In this document: positions 8,186-15,571 of the stretch, piece by piece | Position numbering within the stretch: the first letter of the stretch is position 1 | Layout of the letters: each line of letters starts with the position of its first letter | NCBI GenBank assembly: GCA_016190025.1 | Contig: JACPRG010000062.1 | Location: 1 to 29,238, forward strand | Direction of reading: 5' to 3' | Origin: Candidatus Tectimicrobiota bacterium | Lineage (GTDB): Bacteria > UBA8248 > JACPRG01 | DNA: 29,238 nucleotides | Program-made: the position numbers and the translations under genes | The notes under the pieces: generated by a model | Databases searched by the model: none | What the model was told of the DNA's origin: nothing | The model's input: only the letters and a program-made list of their open reading frames with translations

Positions 8186-9331
8186 ATGGATTTTGAGCTG
8201 ACCCCTGAGCAGCGCGCCGTCCGGGAGGAGATCCGCGCCTTCGTGGACGAGGTGCTGGCCCCCTCGGCGGCGGAAAACGCCCGCCTTCACCGGTTCCCCC
8301 GGGAGATCGTGAGCCAGCTGGCGGAGCGGGGCTTCCTGGGCGGGCCCATCCCCCGGGAGTGGGGCGGAAGGGGGTACGACTACGTCTCCCACGCCCTCGT
8401 GGCGGAGGAGATCGGCCGCGGGTGCTCCTCCATGAGGAGCACCTTCTCCGCCCACCTCTCCCTTTGCGCGTTGCCAATTTACACCTGGGGGACCGGGGAG
8501 CAGAAGGCGCGCTACCTGCGGAAGATGGCGCGCGGAGAGTGGCTCGGGTGCATGGGCCTGACCGAGCCCGACGCCGGGAGCGACGTAGCCGGCATGCTCT
8601 CGACGGCCGACCTCCGGGGCGGCCACTACGTCCTGAACGGACGAAAGATGTGGATCAGCAACGGGTGCGTCGCGGACCTGGCCCTCGTGTACGCCAAGAC
8701 GGACAAGAGCCAGGGTGCCCGGGGGATCACCGCGTTTCTCGTCGAGATGGCCTGGGAGGGCGCCTCGGCCGAGGAGATCCGCGGAAAGCTGGGGCTGTGG
8801 TCGTCCAACACGGCGGAGTTGATCTTTGACAACGTCCAGGTGCCGGCGGAAAACGTCCTGGGCGAGGTCGGCGGCGGGTTCAAGGTGGCCATGTCCACCC
8901 TGGACTACGGGCGCTACACGGTGGCCGCCGGCTGCGTGGGCCTGGCCCAGGCGTGCCTGGACGCCATTCAGGCCTTCGTCCGGGAGAGGGGCCCGGCCCT
9001 TCTGCGGGCGCCGGGGGTCCGGGAGACGATCGGGGAGATGGCCCGGGACATCGACGCGGGGCGTCTTTTGGTGCTGCGCGCGGGACACCTGAAAAACCGG
9101 GGCGTGCACAATACGCGGGAGACCAGCGTCGCCAAGTATTTCTGCAGCGAGATGGTCAACCGGGCGGCCACGCAGGCCCTGCAGATCATCGGGTTGGAGG
9201 CCAACTCGGAGAGATACCCCGTCGAGCGCTATCTGCGGGACGCCAAGGTTAACACCCTCTTTGAGGGCACTTCGCAGATCCAGAAACTGATCATCGGGGC
9301 CATGGAGCTCGGTATCCGGGCCATCACTTGA
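8186..9331 (+). CDS. Acyl-CoA dehydrogenase
   Basis: This FAD-dependent dehydrogenase has 381 residues. I start it at ATG 8186 because MDFELTPEQRAVREEIRAF is the standard opening and GGGAGG lies just upstream. Family motifs include MGLTEPDAGSDVAGM, GRKMWISNG and the final catalytic base Glu360 in FEGTSQIQ, the position used by short/medium-chain and glutaryl/isovaleryl-like enzymes. It introduces the alpha-beta double bond in an acyl-CoA and passes electrons to ETF, which is not encoded here. With the thiolase and 3-hydroxyacyl-CoA dehydrogenase it makes a near-complete beta-oxidation set; an enoyl-CoA hydratase is missing from the window. Confidence 0.93.
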   Translation: MDFELTPEQRAVREEIRAFVDEVLAPSAAENARLHRFPREIVSQLAERGFLGGPIPREWGGRGYDYVSHALVAEEIGRGCSSMRSTFSAHLSLCALPIYTWGTGEQKARYLRKMARGEWLGCMGLTEPDAGSDVAGMLSTADLRGGHYVLNGRKMWISNGCVADLALVYAKTDKSQGARGITAFLVEMAWEGASAEEIRGKLGLWSSNTAELIFDNVQVPAENVLGEVGGGFKVAMSTLDYGRYTVAAGCVGLAQACLDAIQAFVRERGPALLRAPGVRETIGEMARDIDAGRLLVLRAGHLKNRGVHNTRETSVAKYFCSEMVNRAATQALQIIGLEANSERYPVERYLRDAKVNTLFEGTSQIQKLIIGAMELGIRAIT

Positions 9332-9447
9332 TCGGCCGCGGGAGCGTCCGGATCCCGGCGCCCTTGCGGGAGGCCGCTGTGGGGGAGGGTCTTGGGGCAT
9401 CGGTGTCGGAAAGCCCCCTGCGTTATTCACGAGGAGTCGGTGGACAA

Positions 9448-9966
9448 GTGTGGAGAGCCTTTGCGGCGGGGATGTTGAGCCTTTGGCTTTTGGCCGGCTG
9501 CGGCCTTTTCTCCAAGAAAGAGCCTCCCCGACCGAAAGGGGAGGGCTGGCCGGCGCCTTCCTCGGTGCACATCCGCGAGAGCGCTGGCCCGTGCCCTTCG
9601 TTTCTCCTGTTCAATCGGGATCAGGCCCGCATCGAAGGCATTTGGCTGACCCAGCGGGCCCTTCCCTTCCGGATGCGCGTCCAAGGTGAGCAGCGCGTGC
9701 TGCCCGGACTTCGCGATGTCTCGGAGGTCCTCCTGGTCCTGGATGACTGGCAGATTGCCGCCTGCAAGTCGAAGTCGGGGGCGAAGGGGACGGAGCGCAC
9801 CGCGATCGAACAGAAGCTCTTCCGCGTAGAAGATTATCTTCGTGCCTTCACCCTGATCCTGAGCACCCCTTACTCGACGACGGACGAAGCGGAGGAAGAG
9901 GTTCGGAAGTGGGTCAAAGAGGTCCGGGACCGCCTCTTGACAGAGCTCCTGCGGGGCTCCCGTTGA
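9448..9966 (+). CDS. Predicted lipoprotein of unknown function
   Basis: From the GTG at 9448 (GAGGAG at 9431-9436) the protein has 172 residues and begins with a lipoprotein signal, WRAFAAGMLSLWLLAGC, whose lipobox LAGC puts the lipidated cysteine near residue 18. The mature part is proline-rich at first, then mixed alpha/beta with a charged helix at the C-terminus (DEAEEEVRKWVKEVRDRLLTEL). I do not recognise a domain. It sits between the beta-oxidation genes and surE, possibly a small envelope protein. The longer open frame from 9328 is less likely because it would bury the signal peptide. Confidence 0.7.
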   Translation: MWRAFAAGMLSLWLLAGCGLFSKKEPPRPKGEGWPAPSSVHIRESAGPCPSFLLFNRDQARIEGIWLTQRALPFRMRVQGEQRVLPGLRDVSEVLLVLDDWQIAACKSKSGAKGTERTAIEQKLFRVEDYLRAFTLILSTPYSTTDEAEEEVRKWVKEVRDRLLTELLRGSR

Positions 9967-9974
9967 ATTCGCCC

Positions 9975-9999
9975 GAACAAGGAATCGGGTACCTTGTTC
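9975..9999. repeat. 8-bp inverted repeat between the lipoprotein gene and surE
   Basis: GAACAAGG (9975-9982) and CCTTGTTC (9992-9999) form a perfect hairpin with a nine-base loop just after the lipoprotein stop. No T-run follows, so it is not a classical terminator. It may protect the transcript end. The next 100 bases are AT-richer with small palindromes (TTATCGATAA at 10031-10040). Confidence 0.45.
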
Positions 10000-10106
10000 C
10001 GCAATGAGTTCGCAATTGATTTTCAATGGGTTATCGATAATTTGACCGCTCCCGGGAATTTCCCCGATCGACGCGCCGCCCCCCGGATTCACCGCCAGGA
10101 GCCCTT

Positions 10107-10850
10107 GTGAGAATCCTCCTCACAAACGATGACGGGATCTATTCTGCCGGGCTGAAAGCCCTGTACGACGCCTTGATGGATGAGCATGAGGTGGTGGTTG
10201 TCGCCCCGGATCGGGAAAGGAGCGCCGCTGGCCACTCCCTCACCCTCCATCGACCCCTTCGCGTCAAGGAGATCACCAAGGGTTGGTTCTCCGCGGACGG
10301 GACCCCGACCGATTGTGTCCATCTGGCGCTGAACGGTTTACTCCCAAAGCCGTTGCCGCAGTTGGTGGTGGCGGGCATCAACATGGGGGGAAACCTGGGG
10401 GATGACATCACCTATTCGGGGACGGTAGCGGCGGCCATCGAGGGTACCCTCCAGGGCCGCCCTTCCATCGCCGTCTCCCTGGTCTCCCAGGGTCCTTTCG
10501 AGTTCGGCCCGTCCGCCGACTTCACTGCGCGTCTGGTCAGAAAGGTTGCGGTGTGCGCGCTGCCCGAGGACACGTTGCTGAACGTCAATGTCCCCGATCT
10601 TCCCGTGGAGCGGATGCGCGGGGTCCGGATCACCCGCCAGGGGAAGAGTATTTACGGTGAGGCCATCGTCGAAAAAGTGGACCCCAGGGGGCAGAGGTAC
10701 TTCTGGGTGGGGAGCGGGAAGACCGAATGGGTCCGAAGGGGAGACACCGATCTGGACGCCGTGCACGAGGGCGAGATCTCCATCACGCCTTTGCATCTCG
10801 ACATGACCAATGAAAAGGCATATCAAGAGCTGGTGGGATGGTCTTTGTAG
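10107..10850 (+). CDS. surE: 5'/3'-nucleotidase SurE
   Basis: The 247-residue protein opens with MRILLTNDDGIYSAGLKAL, where NDDG (residues 7-10) supplies metal ligands. It also has the ERSAAGHSLTL segment with the conserved serine, and GINMGGNLGDDITYSGTVAAA with the conserved asparagine. SurE is a cytoplasmic metal-dependent phosphatase of nucleoside monophosphates and short polyphosphates. The GTG start has a CAGGAG site upstream. It is directly followed by pcm, the classic surE-pcm stress-survival pair of Gram-negative bacteria. Confidence 0.96.
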   Translation: MRILLTNDDGIYSAGLKALYDALMDEHEVVVVAPDRERSAAGHSLTLHRPLRVKEITKGWFSADGTPTDCVHLALNGLLPKPLPQLVVAGINMGGNLGDDITYSGTVAAAIEGTLQGRPSIAVSLVSQGPFEFGPSADFTARLVRKVAVCALPEDTLLNVNVPDLPVERMRGVRITRQGKSIYGEAIVEKVDPRGQRYFWVGSGKTEWVRRGDTDLDAVHEGEISITPLHLDMTNEKAYQELVGWSL

Positions 10851-10899
10851 CCGGGGGGCAGGCCGCGTTCCTGACCGGACGGCCACTGGAGACCGGACG

Positions 10900-11598
10900 T
10901 TGAAACTTCCTTTTTGGCCTAACGGGCGCCGGCGCAATGATGGCCAAGAGGATGAATTCCGGTATGCCAAGGAGCGGGAACGGATGGTGGAGGAGCAGCT
11001 TGCGGCCCGGGGGATCACGGACAAGCGCGTCCTGGGGGCGATGCGGCGCGTTCCCCGGCACCTGTTTGTGGAGCAGGCGCTCCGGTTTCGGGCGTATGGA
11101 GATTATCCGCTCCCCATCGGGGAGGGACAAACGATCTCCCAGCCGTTCATGGTCGCCCTGACCTGTCAGGCCATCCGGCTCACGGGAACCGAGCGGGTGC
11201 TCGAGGTGGGGACGGGATCGGGTTATCAGGCCGCCGTTCTGGCCGAGCTGGCCGAGAAGGTCTACACCATCGAGCGTCTGAAGAGTCTGGGTCTGCGAGC
11301 CCGGGAGGTGTTGGATTCGCTGGGCTATCACAACGTGGCCACGCGGATCTCCGACGGAAGCCTCGGCTGGCCGGAGGAAAGCCCGTTTGACGCCATCGTC
11401 GTCGCGGCCAGCGCGCCCGACATCCCGGCCCCTTTGAGGGACCAGCTGGCGGCAGAGGGGAGGATGGTGATCCCCGTCGGGGAGCCCGAAGAGCAGGTTC
11501 TGCTTCGCGTGGTGAAAGAGGACGGCGGGTTTCAGGCGGACCAGTTGAGCGCCTGCGTCTTTGTCAAGCTCCTCGGAAAGCACGGCTGGCAGAACTGA
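10900..11598 (+). CDS. pcm: Protein-L-isoaspartate O-methyltransferase
   Basis: This enzyme repairs L-isoaspartyl damage in ageing proteins using S-adenosylmethionine. Typical motifs are ERMVEEQLAARGITDKRVLGAM, the 'VPRHLFV' segment, PLPIGEGQTISQPFMVA and the SAM-binding VLEVGTGSGYQAAVLAEL. The start is uncertain. I prefer TTG at 10900, with GGAG eight bases upstream, giving 232 residues; an ATG at 10810 would overlap surE by 41 bases, and ATG 10984 would cut off a conserved helix. It lies just after surE and is followed by tRNA-Pro, not by nlpD as in many proteobacteria. Confidence 0.93.
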   Translation: MKLPFWPNGRRRNDGQEDEFRYAKERERMVEEQLAARGITDKRVLGAMRRVPRHLFVEQALRFRAYGDYPLPIGEGQTISQPFMVALTCQAIRLTGTERVLEVGTGSGYQAAVLAELAEKVYTIERLKSLGLRAREVLDSLGYHNVATRISDGSLGWPEESPFDAIVVAASAPDIPAPLRDQLAAEGRMVIPVGEPEEQVLLRVVKEDGGFQADQLSACVFVKLLGKHGWQN

Positions 11599-11666
11599 GG
11601 AAGAATCTGGCAATCCGCCGGAGAATCGACTAAATTAGAAGCGGGTTTTTTCATGCCACCGACGAT

Positions 11667-11743
11667 CGGGGCGTAGCGCAGCTTGGTAGCGCGCTTGCTT
11701 CGGGAGCAAGAGGTCAGGAGTTCAAATCTCCTCGCCCCGACCA
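11667..11743 (+). tRNA. tRNA-Pro (anticodon CGG)
   Basis: The cloverleaf is complete. The acceptor CGGGGCG pairs with CGCCCCG, the D-arm is GCGCAGCTTGGTAGCGC, the anticodon arm CTTGC-TTCGGGA-GCAAG reads CGG, and the T-arm is AGGAG-TTCAAAT-CTCCT. CCA is encoded at 11741-11743. It stands alone after pcm and before an accessory-looking stretch. Confidence 0.97.
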
Positions 11744-11752
11744 GCACTTCAG

Positions 11753-11780
11753 GGGGACGGCGAAAGCCGGCCCCTTTTTT
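11753..11780 (+). terminator. Rho-independent terminator of tRNA-Pro
   Basis: A nine-pair stem with one mismatch (11753-11761 with 11766-11774) closes a GAAA tetraloop and is followed by six T (11775-11780). It lies ten bases after the tRNA. Confidence 0.9.
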
Positions 11781-11960
11781 GTTCGGGAGGATGCTTTTTG
11801 AAAAGAACGCCTCCCCGGACGTTCCGTGAAGCTCCTCCTGGCTTGGCGGGGCCGGGTCGATTGTCCGAACGCCGGAGCGGCGAAGGGACGGAGCCACAAG
11901 AGGGAGAGGGCCTCGCCCCTTGTCGGGCGCCGTCGGACCGGGATCTCCCTGGAGGTCGGG
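11781..11960. other. Intergenic stretch after tRNA-Pro, no gene recognised
   Basis: Between the tRNA terminator and the next promoter I see no gene. A GGGAGG/CCTCCC inverted repeat (11785-11790 with 11810-11815) encloses a T-run and an A-run. No integrase, and no copy of the tRNA 3' end was found here. Confidence 0.5.
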
Positions 11961-11989
11961 TTGACAGGTCGGGGGGCCTCCCCTAGAAT
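11961..11989 (+). promoter_or_regulatory. Strong sigma-70-type promoter of the dehydrogenase/DAHPS/AroE-like operon
   Basis: A perfect TTGACA (11961-11966), a 17-base spacer and TAGAAT (11984-11989) lie 61 bases before the TTG start at 12051. This is the closest match to consensus I see in the window and marks the start of a separate three-gene unit. Confidence 0.8.
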
Positions 11990-12050
11990 TGCCGGCGTTT
12001 GTGACGTGGAGCCCTCCCGTGAAATCACAAAGAACACAAGGGGTGACACC

Positions 12051-13073
12051 TTGAAGGTCCTGCTGATCGGTCTGGGAGGCTTTGGGAAGAACCACGTGGA
12101 GGCCTGGTCCCGGATGGGCATGGCGGACTCCCTCTACGTGGCGGACCTGCGGCCGGAGGCCTACGAGCTCCTCCGTCGCTACCGGATCCCCCCGGAGCGT
12201 TTCGCCGCCGACCACAGAAGGTTTCTCGGGCAGGCGGACGTGGTGGACGTGGTGACCCCCTCCGACAGCCATTTTCCCCTGTGCCGCGAGGCCCTGGAGG
12301 CGGGCAAGGACGTCTTCGTGGAGAAGCCCGTCACCGTGCGCACCGAAGAGGCCGAGTCCCTGGCTTCCTTCGTCGAGAAGACCGGGCGGATCCTCCAGGT
12401 GGGCTACTACTACCGCTTCCACCCCATTTCTCGCTTCATCAAGGAGCGGATCGACTCCGGTGCCCTGGGCGAGATTCGCTACATGGCGGGGAACTTCCTG
12501 GGGTTCAAGCGCGCCCGCAACGACGTCGGCGTCACCCACACCGACGCCATCCATTTCCTCGACCTGTTCAACTGGTTTCTGGGAAAGCCGCAGTGCGTGT
12601 TGGCCTCTGTCGTCCGGGACCACTTTGGGCGGGGCCTGGAGGACACCTCCTTAGTGGTTTTGGAGTATCCGGGCGGCGCCATCGGCCGGGTGGAATCCGG
12701 TTACATCCAGCCCGGAAGGTGGAACGATAAGGTGGTCCCCAACGCCATGACGACCAAGGATCTCTGGGTCATGGGCTCGAAGGCCACCCTCGTCGCGGAC
12801 TTCGAGATCGAGGAGGTGGCGGTCCACGACGTTCACCATGAGCTTCGCAACGGCACCTGGACCGCCGTCCGCGGCGGAGGCCACTCCCCGGTCGTCGGCA
12901 CGGCGAGCCCGGTGGAGCAGGTTTGCTTCGAGCTCCAGGCCTTCCTGGAGTCGGTCCGCACGCGGAGGCCCCCCGCCGCGGGCGTCGTGAACAGCGGCGT
13001 GCACCTGGCCCGGATCATGGACGCCATCTACGAGGCCAGCCGGCAGCGGCGCGCGGTCCCCTTGGACCTCTAG
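12051..13073 (+). CDS. Gfo/Idh/MocA-family NAD(P)-dependent oxidoreductase
   Basis: The protein has 340 residues. The TTG start at 12051 is supported by AAGGGG eight bases upstream and by the Rossmann start KVLLIGLGGFGKNHVEAWSR. The family's catalytic EKP lies in FVEKPVTVRTEEA (about residues 91-94), YYYRFHPISRFIKERID follows, and GVTHTDAIHFLDLFNWFLG holds the Asp/His pair used in sugar and polyol dehydrogenases. It probably oxidises a hydroxyl on a sugar or cyclitol-like substrate. It is the first gene of a unit with a DAHP-synthase-like and a shikimate-dehydrogenase-like gene, 46 and 24 bases apart, so its substrate may belong to a shikimate-like route. RifL of aminoshikimate clusters is from the same superfamily, but identity is not claimed. 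Confidence 0.88.
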   Translation: MKVLLIGLGGFGKNHVEAWSRMGMADSLYVADLRPEAYELLRRYRIPPERFAADHRRFLGQADVVDVVTPSDSHFPLCREALEAGKDVFVEKPVTVRTEEAESLASFVEKTGRILQVGYYYRFHPISRFIKERIDSGALGEIRYMAGNFLGFKRARNDVGVTHTDAIHFLDLFNWFLGKPQCVLASVVRDHFGRGLEDTSLVVLEYPGGAIGRVESGYIQPGRWNDKVVPNAMTTKDLWVMGSKATLVADFEIEEVAVHDVHHELRNGTWTAVRGGGHSPVVGTASPVEQVCFELQAFLESVRTRRPPAAGVVNSGVHLARIMDAIYEASRQRRAVPLDL

Positions 13074-13119
13074 GGGCGGCTTTTTTCGCGGCGGGGGGCG
13101 CGCGTCGAGCGAGGGTCCC

Positions 13120-13983
13120 GTGAAGGACATCACCCAGCGAGACATCGAAAAGAACTTCCCCCTGGTCTCCAAGCGCGACGGCCGCGAGAGGAGCGTCGTC
13201 CGCGTCGGAGACGTGGAGATCGGGGGCGAAAGGCTGGTCGTGATGGCGGGGCCCTGCACCGTCGAAGACCCCGACCAGCTCCTCGACATCGCCCGCCACG
13301 CCAAGGCGAGCGGCGCGACCCTGCTCCGGGGGGGGGCCTATAAGCCGCTCACCTTCCCTTACCGGAGCGAGACCACCTTCGAGCTTCGGGAGGTGGGCCT
13401 GGAATACCTGCGTCAGGTGAAGGCGGAGGTGGGTCTGCCCGTCGTCACCGAGGTGACGGACGTGCGCCTCGTCGGCCGGGTGGCGGAGGTGGCCGATATG
13501 TTCCAGGTGGGGGCGAGGAACATGCAGAACTTCGTCCTGCTGGAGGAGCTGGGCAAATGCCGCAAGCCGGTCCTCCTCAAGCGCCACTTCGGATGCGGGC
13601 TGCGCGACTGGCTGGGGGCCGCCGAGTACCTGTACTACCACGGGAGCGACCAGGTGGTGCTCTGCGAGCGGGGCATTGTCGCCCCCCACACCCACGAGCC
13701 GACCTCCCGCTTCATCGTGGACATCCAGGCCATCCCGGCCGTGCGGGCGTATTCGCACCTGCCCATCGTCGTCGACCCGAGCCACGCTACCTTCAACCGG
13801 GAGTACGTGCCCCCCGTCGCCCGGGCCGCCGTCGCGGCTGGGGCCGACGGCCTGATCATCGAGGTCCACCCGGTGCCCGAGAAAGCGGCGGTGGACCCGC
13901 TGCAGGCCCTGAGCTACGAGGCCTTCGACCGCCTCATGGACGAGTTGCGGGGCATTGCGCCGGTGGTCGGGAGAACCCTGTAA
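13120..13983 (+). CDS. DAHP synthase-like enzyme (type I beta fold), divergent
   Basis: These 287 residues cover the whole DAHP/KDO8P synthase barrel. Metal and catalytic residues look intact: MAGPC (Cys46), QVGARNMQNF, LCERGI, VDPSHAT (metal His) and GLIIEVHP (metal Glu). These enzymes condense phosphoenolpyruvate with a phosphorylated aldose. The loop that normally reads KPRTSPYSFQGLG is KPLTFPYRSETTFELREVG (Lys75 onward), so the usual Arg is Leu and the GLG turn is lost. The segment after LLKR is also unusual (HFGCGLRDWLGAAEYLYYHG). Substrate contacts are therefore probably altered. GTG start, GAGGG upstream. It is cotranscribed with the dehydrogenase before it and the AroE-like gene after it. 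Canonical housekeeping AroF/G activity is possible but not assured. Confidence 0.85.
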   Translation: MKDITQRDIEKNFPLVSKRDGRERSVVRVGDVEIGGERLVVMAGPCTVEDPDQLLDIARHAKASGATLLRGGAYKPLTFPYRSETTFELREVGLEYLRQVKAEVGLPVVTEVTDVRLVGRVAEVADMFQVGARNMQNFVLLEELGKCRKPVLLKRHFGCGLRDWLGAAEYLYYHGSDQVVLCERGIVAPHTHEPTSRFIVDIQAIPAVRAYSHLPIVVDPSHATFNREYVPPVARAAVAAGADGLIIEVHPVPEKAAVDPLQALSYEAFDRLMDELRGIAPVVGRTL

Positions 13984-14007
13984 GGACTAAGGGCGCGGAA
14001 AGGTCCC

Positions 14008-15120
14008 ATGGTCAGCGGTCTCGACGCGATTCAGGGCTGTCTCTCCAACCCGCTCCCGGCCGGGGTGGAGAAGGTTTCGTGGTTTGCCGGCATCGTCGGG
14101 GACCGGCCGTCCCAGTATGCCAAGAGCCCGGTCATCTGGAACCCCACGTTCCGGAAGTTCGGCATCGACGCCCTCTACGTCCCCTTCGACGTGGAAGGTG
14201 ACCGGCTGGCTGGCCTGGTCGGGGCCCTGCGCGCCCACCCGCGGCTCCTCGGCTTCAACGTCACCGTCCCTCACAAGGTGAGGATCCTCTCCCTCCTGGA
14301 CGAGGTTGAGCCCAAGGCCGGGCGGATCGGCGCGGTGAACGCCGTCGTGCGCGACGGGGACGGCCGGCTGGTGGGGTACAACACGGACGGGCAGGGCGGC
14401 ATCGACAGCCTGACGCAGCCTCAGCCGGGGCAGGCCGAGGCATTCGCGCCCGACCTGAGGGGCGCGAAGACGCTCCTGCTCGGAGCCGGGGGCGCGGGCG
14501 CCGCGCTGGCCCACTACCTGGGAGAGGCGTTGGAGGGGGGGACGCTCCTCGTCGCCAACCGGACCCTGGTGACGGCGGAGGCCCTGGCCGCCTCGGTGAG
14601 AGAGGCGGGGGGGCAGGCGGAGGCCCTGGCGGAGGGAGACTTGGCGAAGGCCGCTCCGGAGGTGGACCTCATCGTGAACGCCACCGTCAAAGGCCAAGCG
14701 GGATTGCGGCAACTCGCCAGCGGCCAGGCCACGTGCCTTGAGCCCTATTCCTCCCTGGCGCCCGCCCATCCGGCGTCCCTTCCCGGACCCGCCCAGGGGC
14801 GAGAGAGGGAATTCTACGCCGCGTGGTGGGCGGGCTCGTGGCGGGACGTCGCCGAGAACCAAAGGCTCTCCTGCGATCTGGCGGCCCGCGTGCCCGCCTC
14901 CGCGCGCTTCTTCGACGCCATCTACGCCCCCCAGGAGACAGTTTTCCTTCGGCACGGGCGGCTCAGCGGCCACCGGACGCTGAACGGAAAGGCGATGAAC
15001 GTCTGCCAGGCGGCCGACGGCTTCTTCAACCGCATCATGGCCGGTTACCTCCGGGAGAACGGCCGGCACGATCCCGAGACCTACGCCGCCATCCGCGACT
15101 TCATGTACCAGGTTTGGTGA
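14008..15120 (+). CDS. Shikimate dehydrogenase-like enzyme with an insertion, divergent AroE paralogue
   Basis: At 370 residues this is about 90 longer than usual AroE. The catalytic Lys90 (FNVTVPHK) and Asp127 (GYNTDGQG) are present, as are the NADP loop LLLGAGGAGAALAHY and NRT (about 157-186). Substrate-binding motifs differ: PIxHSxSPxxHN becomes PSQYAKSPVIWNP (residues 34-46), replacing the first substrate serine by Ala and the His by Trp, and GAVNT becomes GAVNA. About 72 residues separate NATVKG from the FDAIYAPQET segment where AroE has about 20, so roughly 50 extra residues are inserted. The expected reaction is reduction of a 3-dehydroshikimate-like ketone, perhaps with a different ring substrate. 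GGAAAGG precedes the ATG. Confidence 0.82.
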   Translation: MVSGLDAIQGCLSNPLPAGVEKVSWFAGIVGDRPSQYAKSPVIWNPTFRKFGIDALYVPFDVEGDRLAGLVGALRAHPRLLGFNVTVPHKVRILSLLDEVEPKAGRIGAVNAVVRDGDGRLVGYNTDGQGGIDSLTQPQPGQAEAFAPDLRGAKTLLLGAGGAGAALAHYLGEALEGGTLLVANRTLVTAEALAASVREAGGQAEALAEGDLAKAAPEVDLIVNATVKGQAGLRQLASGQATCLEPYSSLAPAHPASLPGPAQGREREFYAAWWAGSWRDVAENQRLSCDLAARVPASARFFDAIYAPQETVFLRHGRLSGHRTLNGKAMNVCQAADGFFNRIMAGYLRENGRHDPETYAAIRDFMYQVW

Positions 15121-15130
15121 GGGGCCGGTG

Positions 15131-15571
15131 GAGCGGCGCGTGGGGGAGCCCTACCCTCGCGTGGGCTTCATTGTCACAAACCTCACCGCTCGCCCTGAGC
15201 GGCGTCGTCCACTTGAGGTCTGTGACCTCTTCTACAACCAGCGGGGTGCGGCCGAGTAGTGGATCCAGGAGGGGGGGTACTCCCCGAACTGGACGCGGCT
15301 TTTCCGCCATCGGTTCGTGTGCAACCGGGTGCGGCTCCTTCCCTTCGTTCTGATCTGCAACCTGGAGAACTTCCTGCGCGGGTTGGGGTTGTCCCGGGGG
15401 CTGAAGCGCTGGTCGTTGCGAAGCCTCCAGCTCAAGCTCATCAAGATGGGTGGGCGGATTGTCCGGCACGCCCGACACATCCTCTTTCAGTTGACGGAGG
15501 TGGCGGTGCCCCGGGAGTTTTTCGCCGCCATCTTGGGGCAGATCGCCCGGTTGCAGCCGGTGCCGGCCTGA
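15131..15571 (+). pseudogene. IS1380-family transposase, C-terminal remnant with in-frame stop
   Basis: One frame reads EPYPRVGFIVTNLTARPE, then FYNQRGAAE-stop-WIQEG, then WTRLFRHRFVCNRVRL, KRWSLRSLQLKLIKMGGRIVRHARH and EVAVPREFFAAIL. These are the C-terminal motifs of IS1380-type transposases (YNQRGxAEQWIKEGK). A TAG at 15257-15259 replaces the expected Gln codon, and the N-terminal two thirds are missing because the previous gene ends ten bases upstream. Between ARPE and FYNQRG there are a few more residues than I expect, and that spot contains a 17-base palindromic motif. The element is dead. Confidence 0.85.
15213..15229 (+). repeat. 17-bp motif TTGAGGTCTGTGACCTC, copy 1
   Basis: GAGGTC and GACCTC flank TGT, giving an inverted repeat. 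The exact reverse complement of all 17 bases occurs again at 29197-29213. This copy lies inside the transposase remnant where the protein appears to have extra residues. Confidence 0.6.

Noticed and set aside
13047..13090. Terminator after the Gfo/Idh/MocA gene (CCCCT/AGGGG stem, later T6)
   Set aside because: The stem is only five pairs, the T-run is separated from it by four bases, and the following gene is close and on the same strand.
12051..15120. A complete AHBA (aminoshikimate) cluster
   Set aside because: RifG-, RifJ-, RifK-, RifM- and RifN-like genes are not in the window, and RifH is a type II DAHP synthase, unlike this one.
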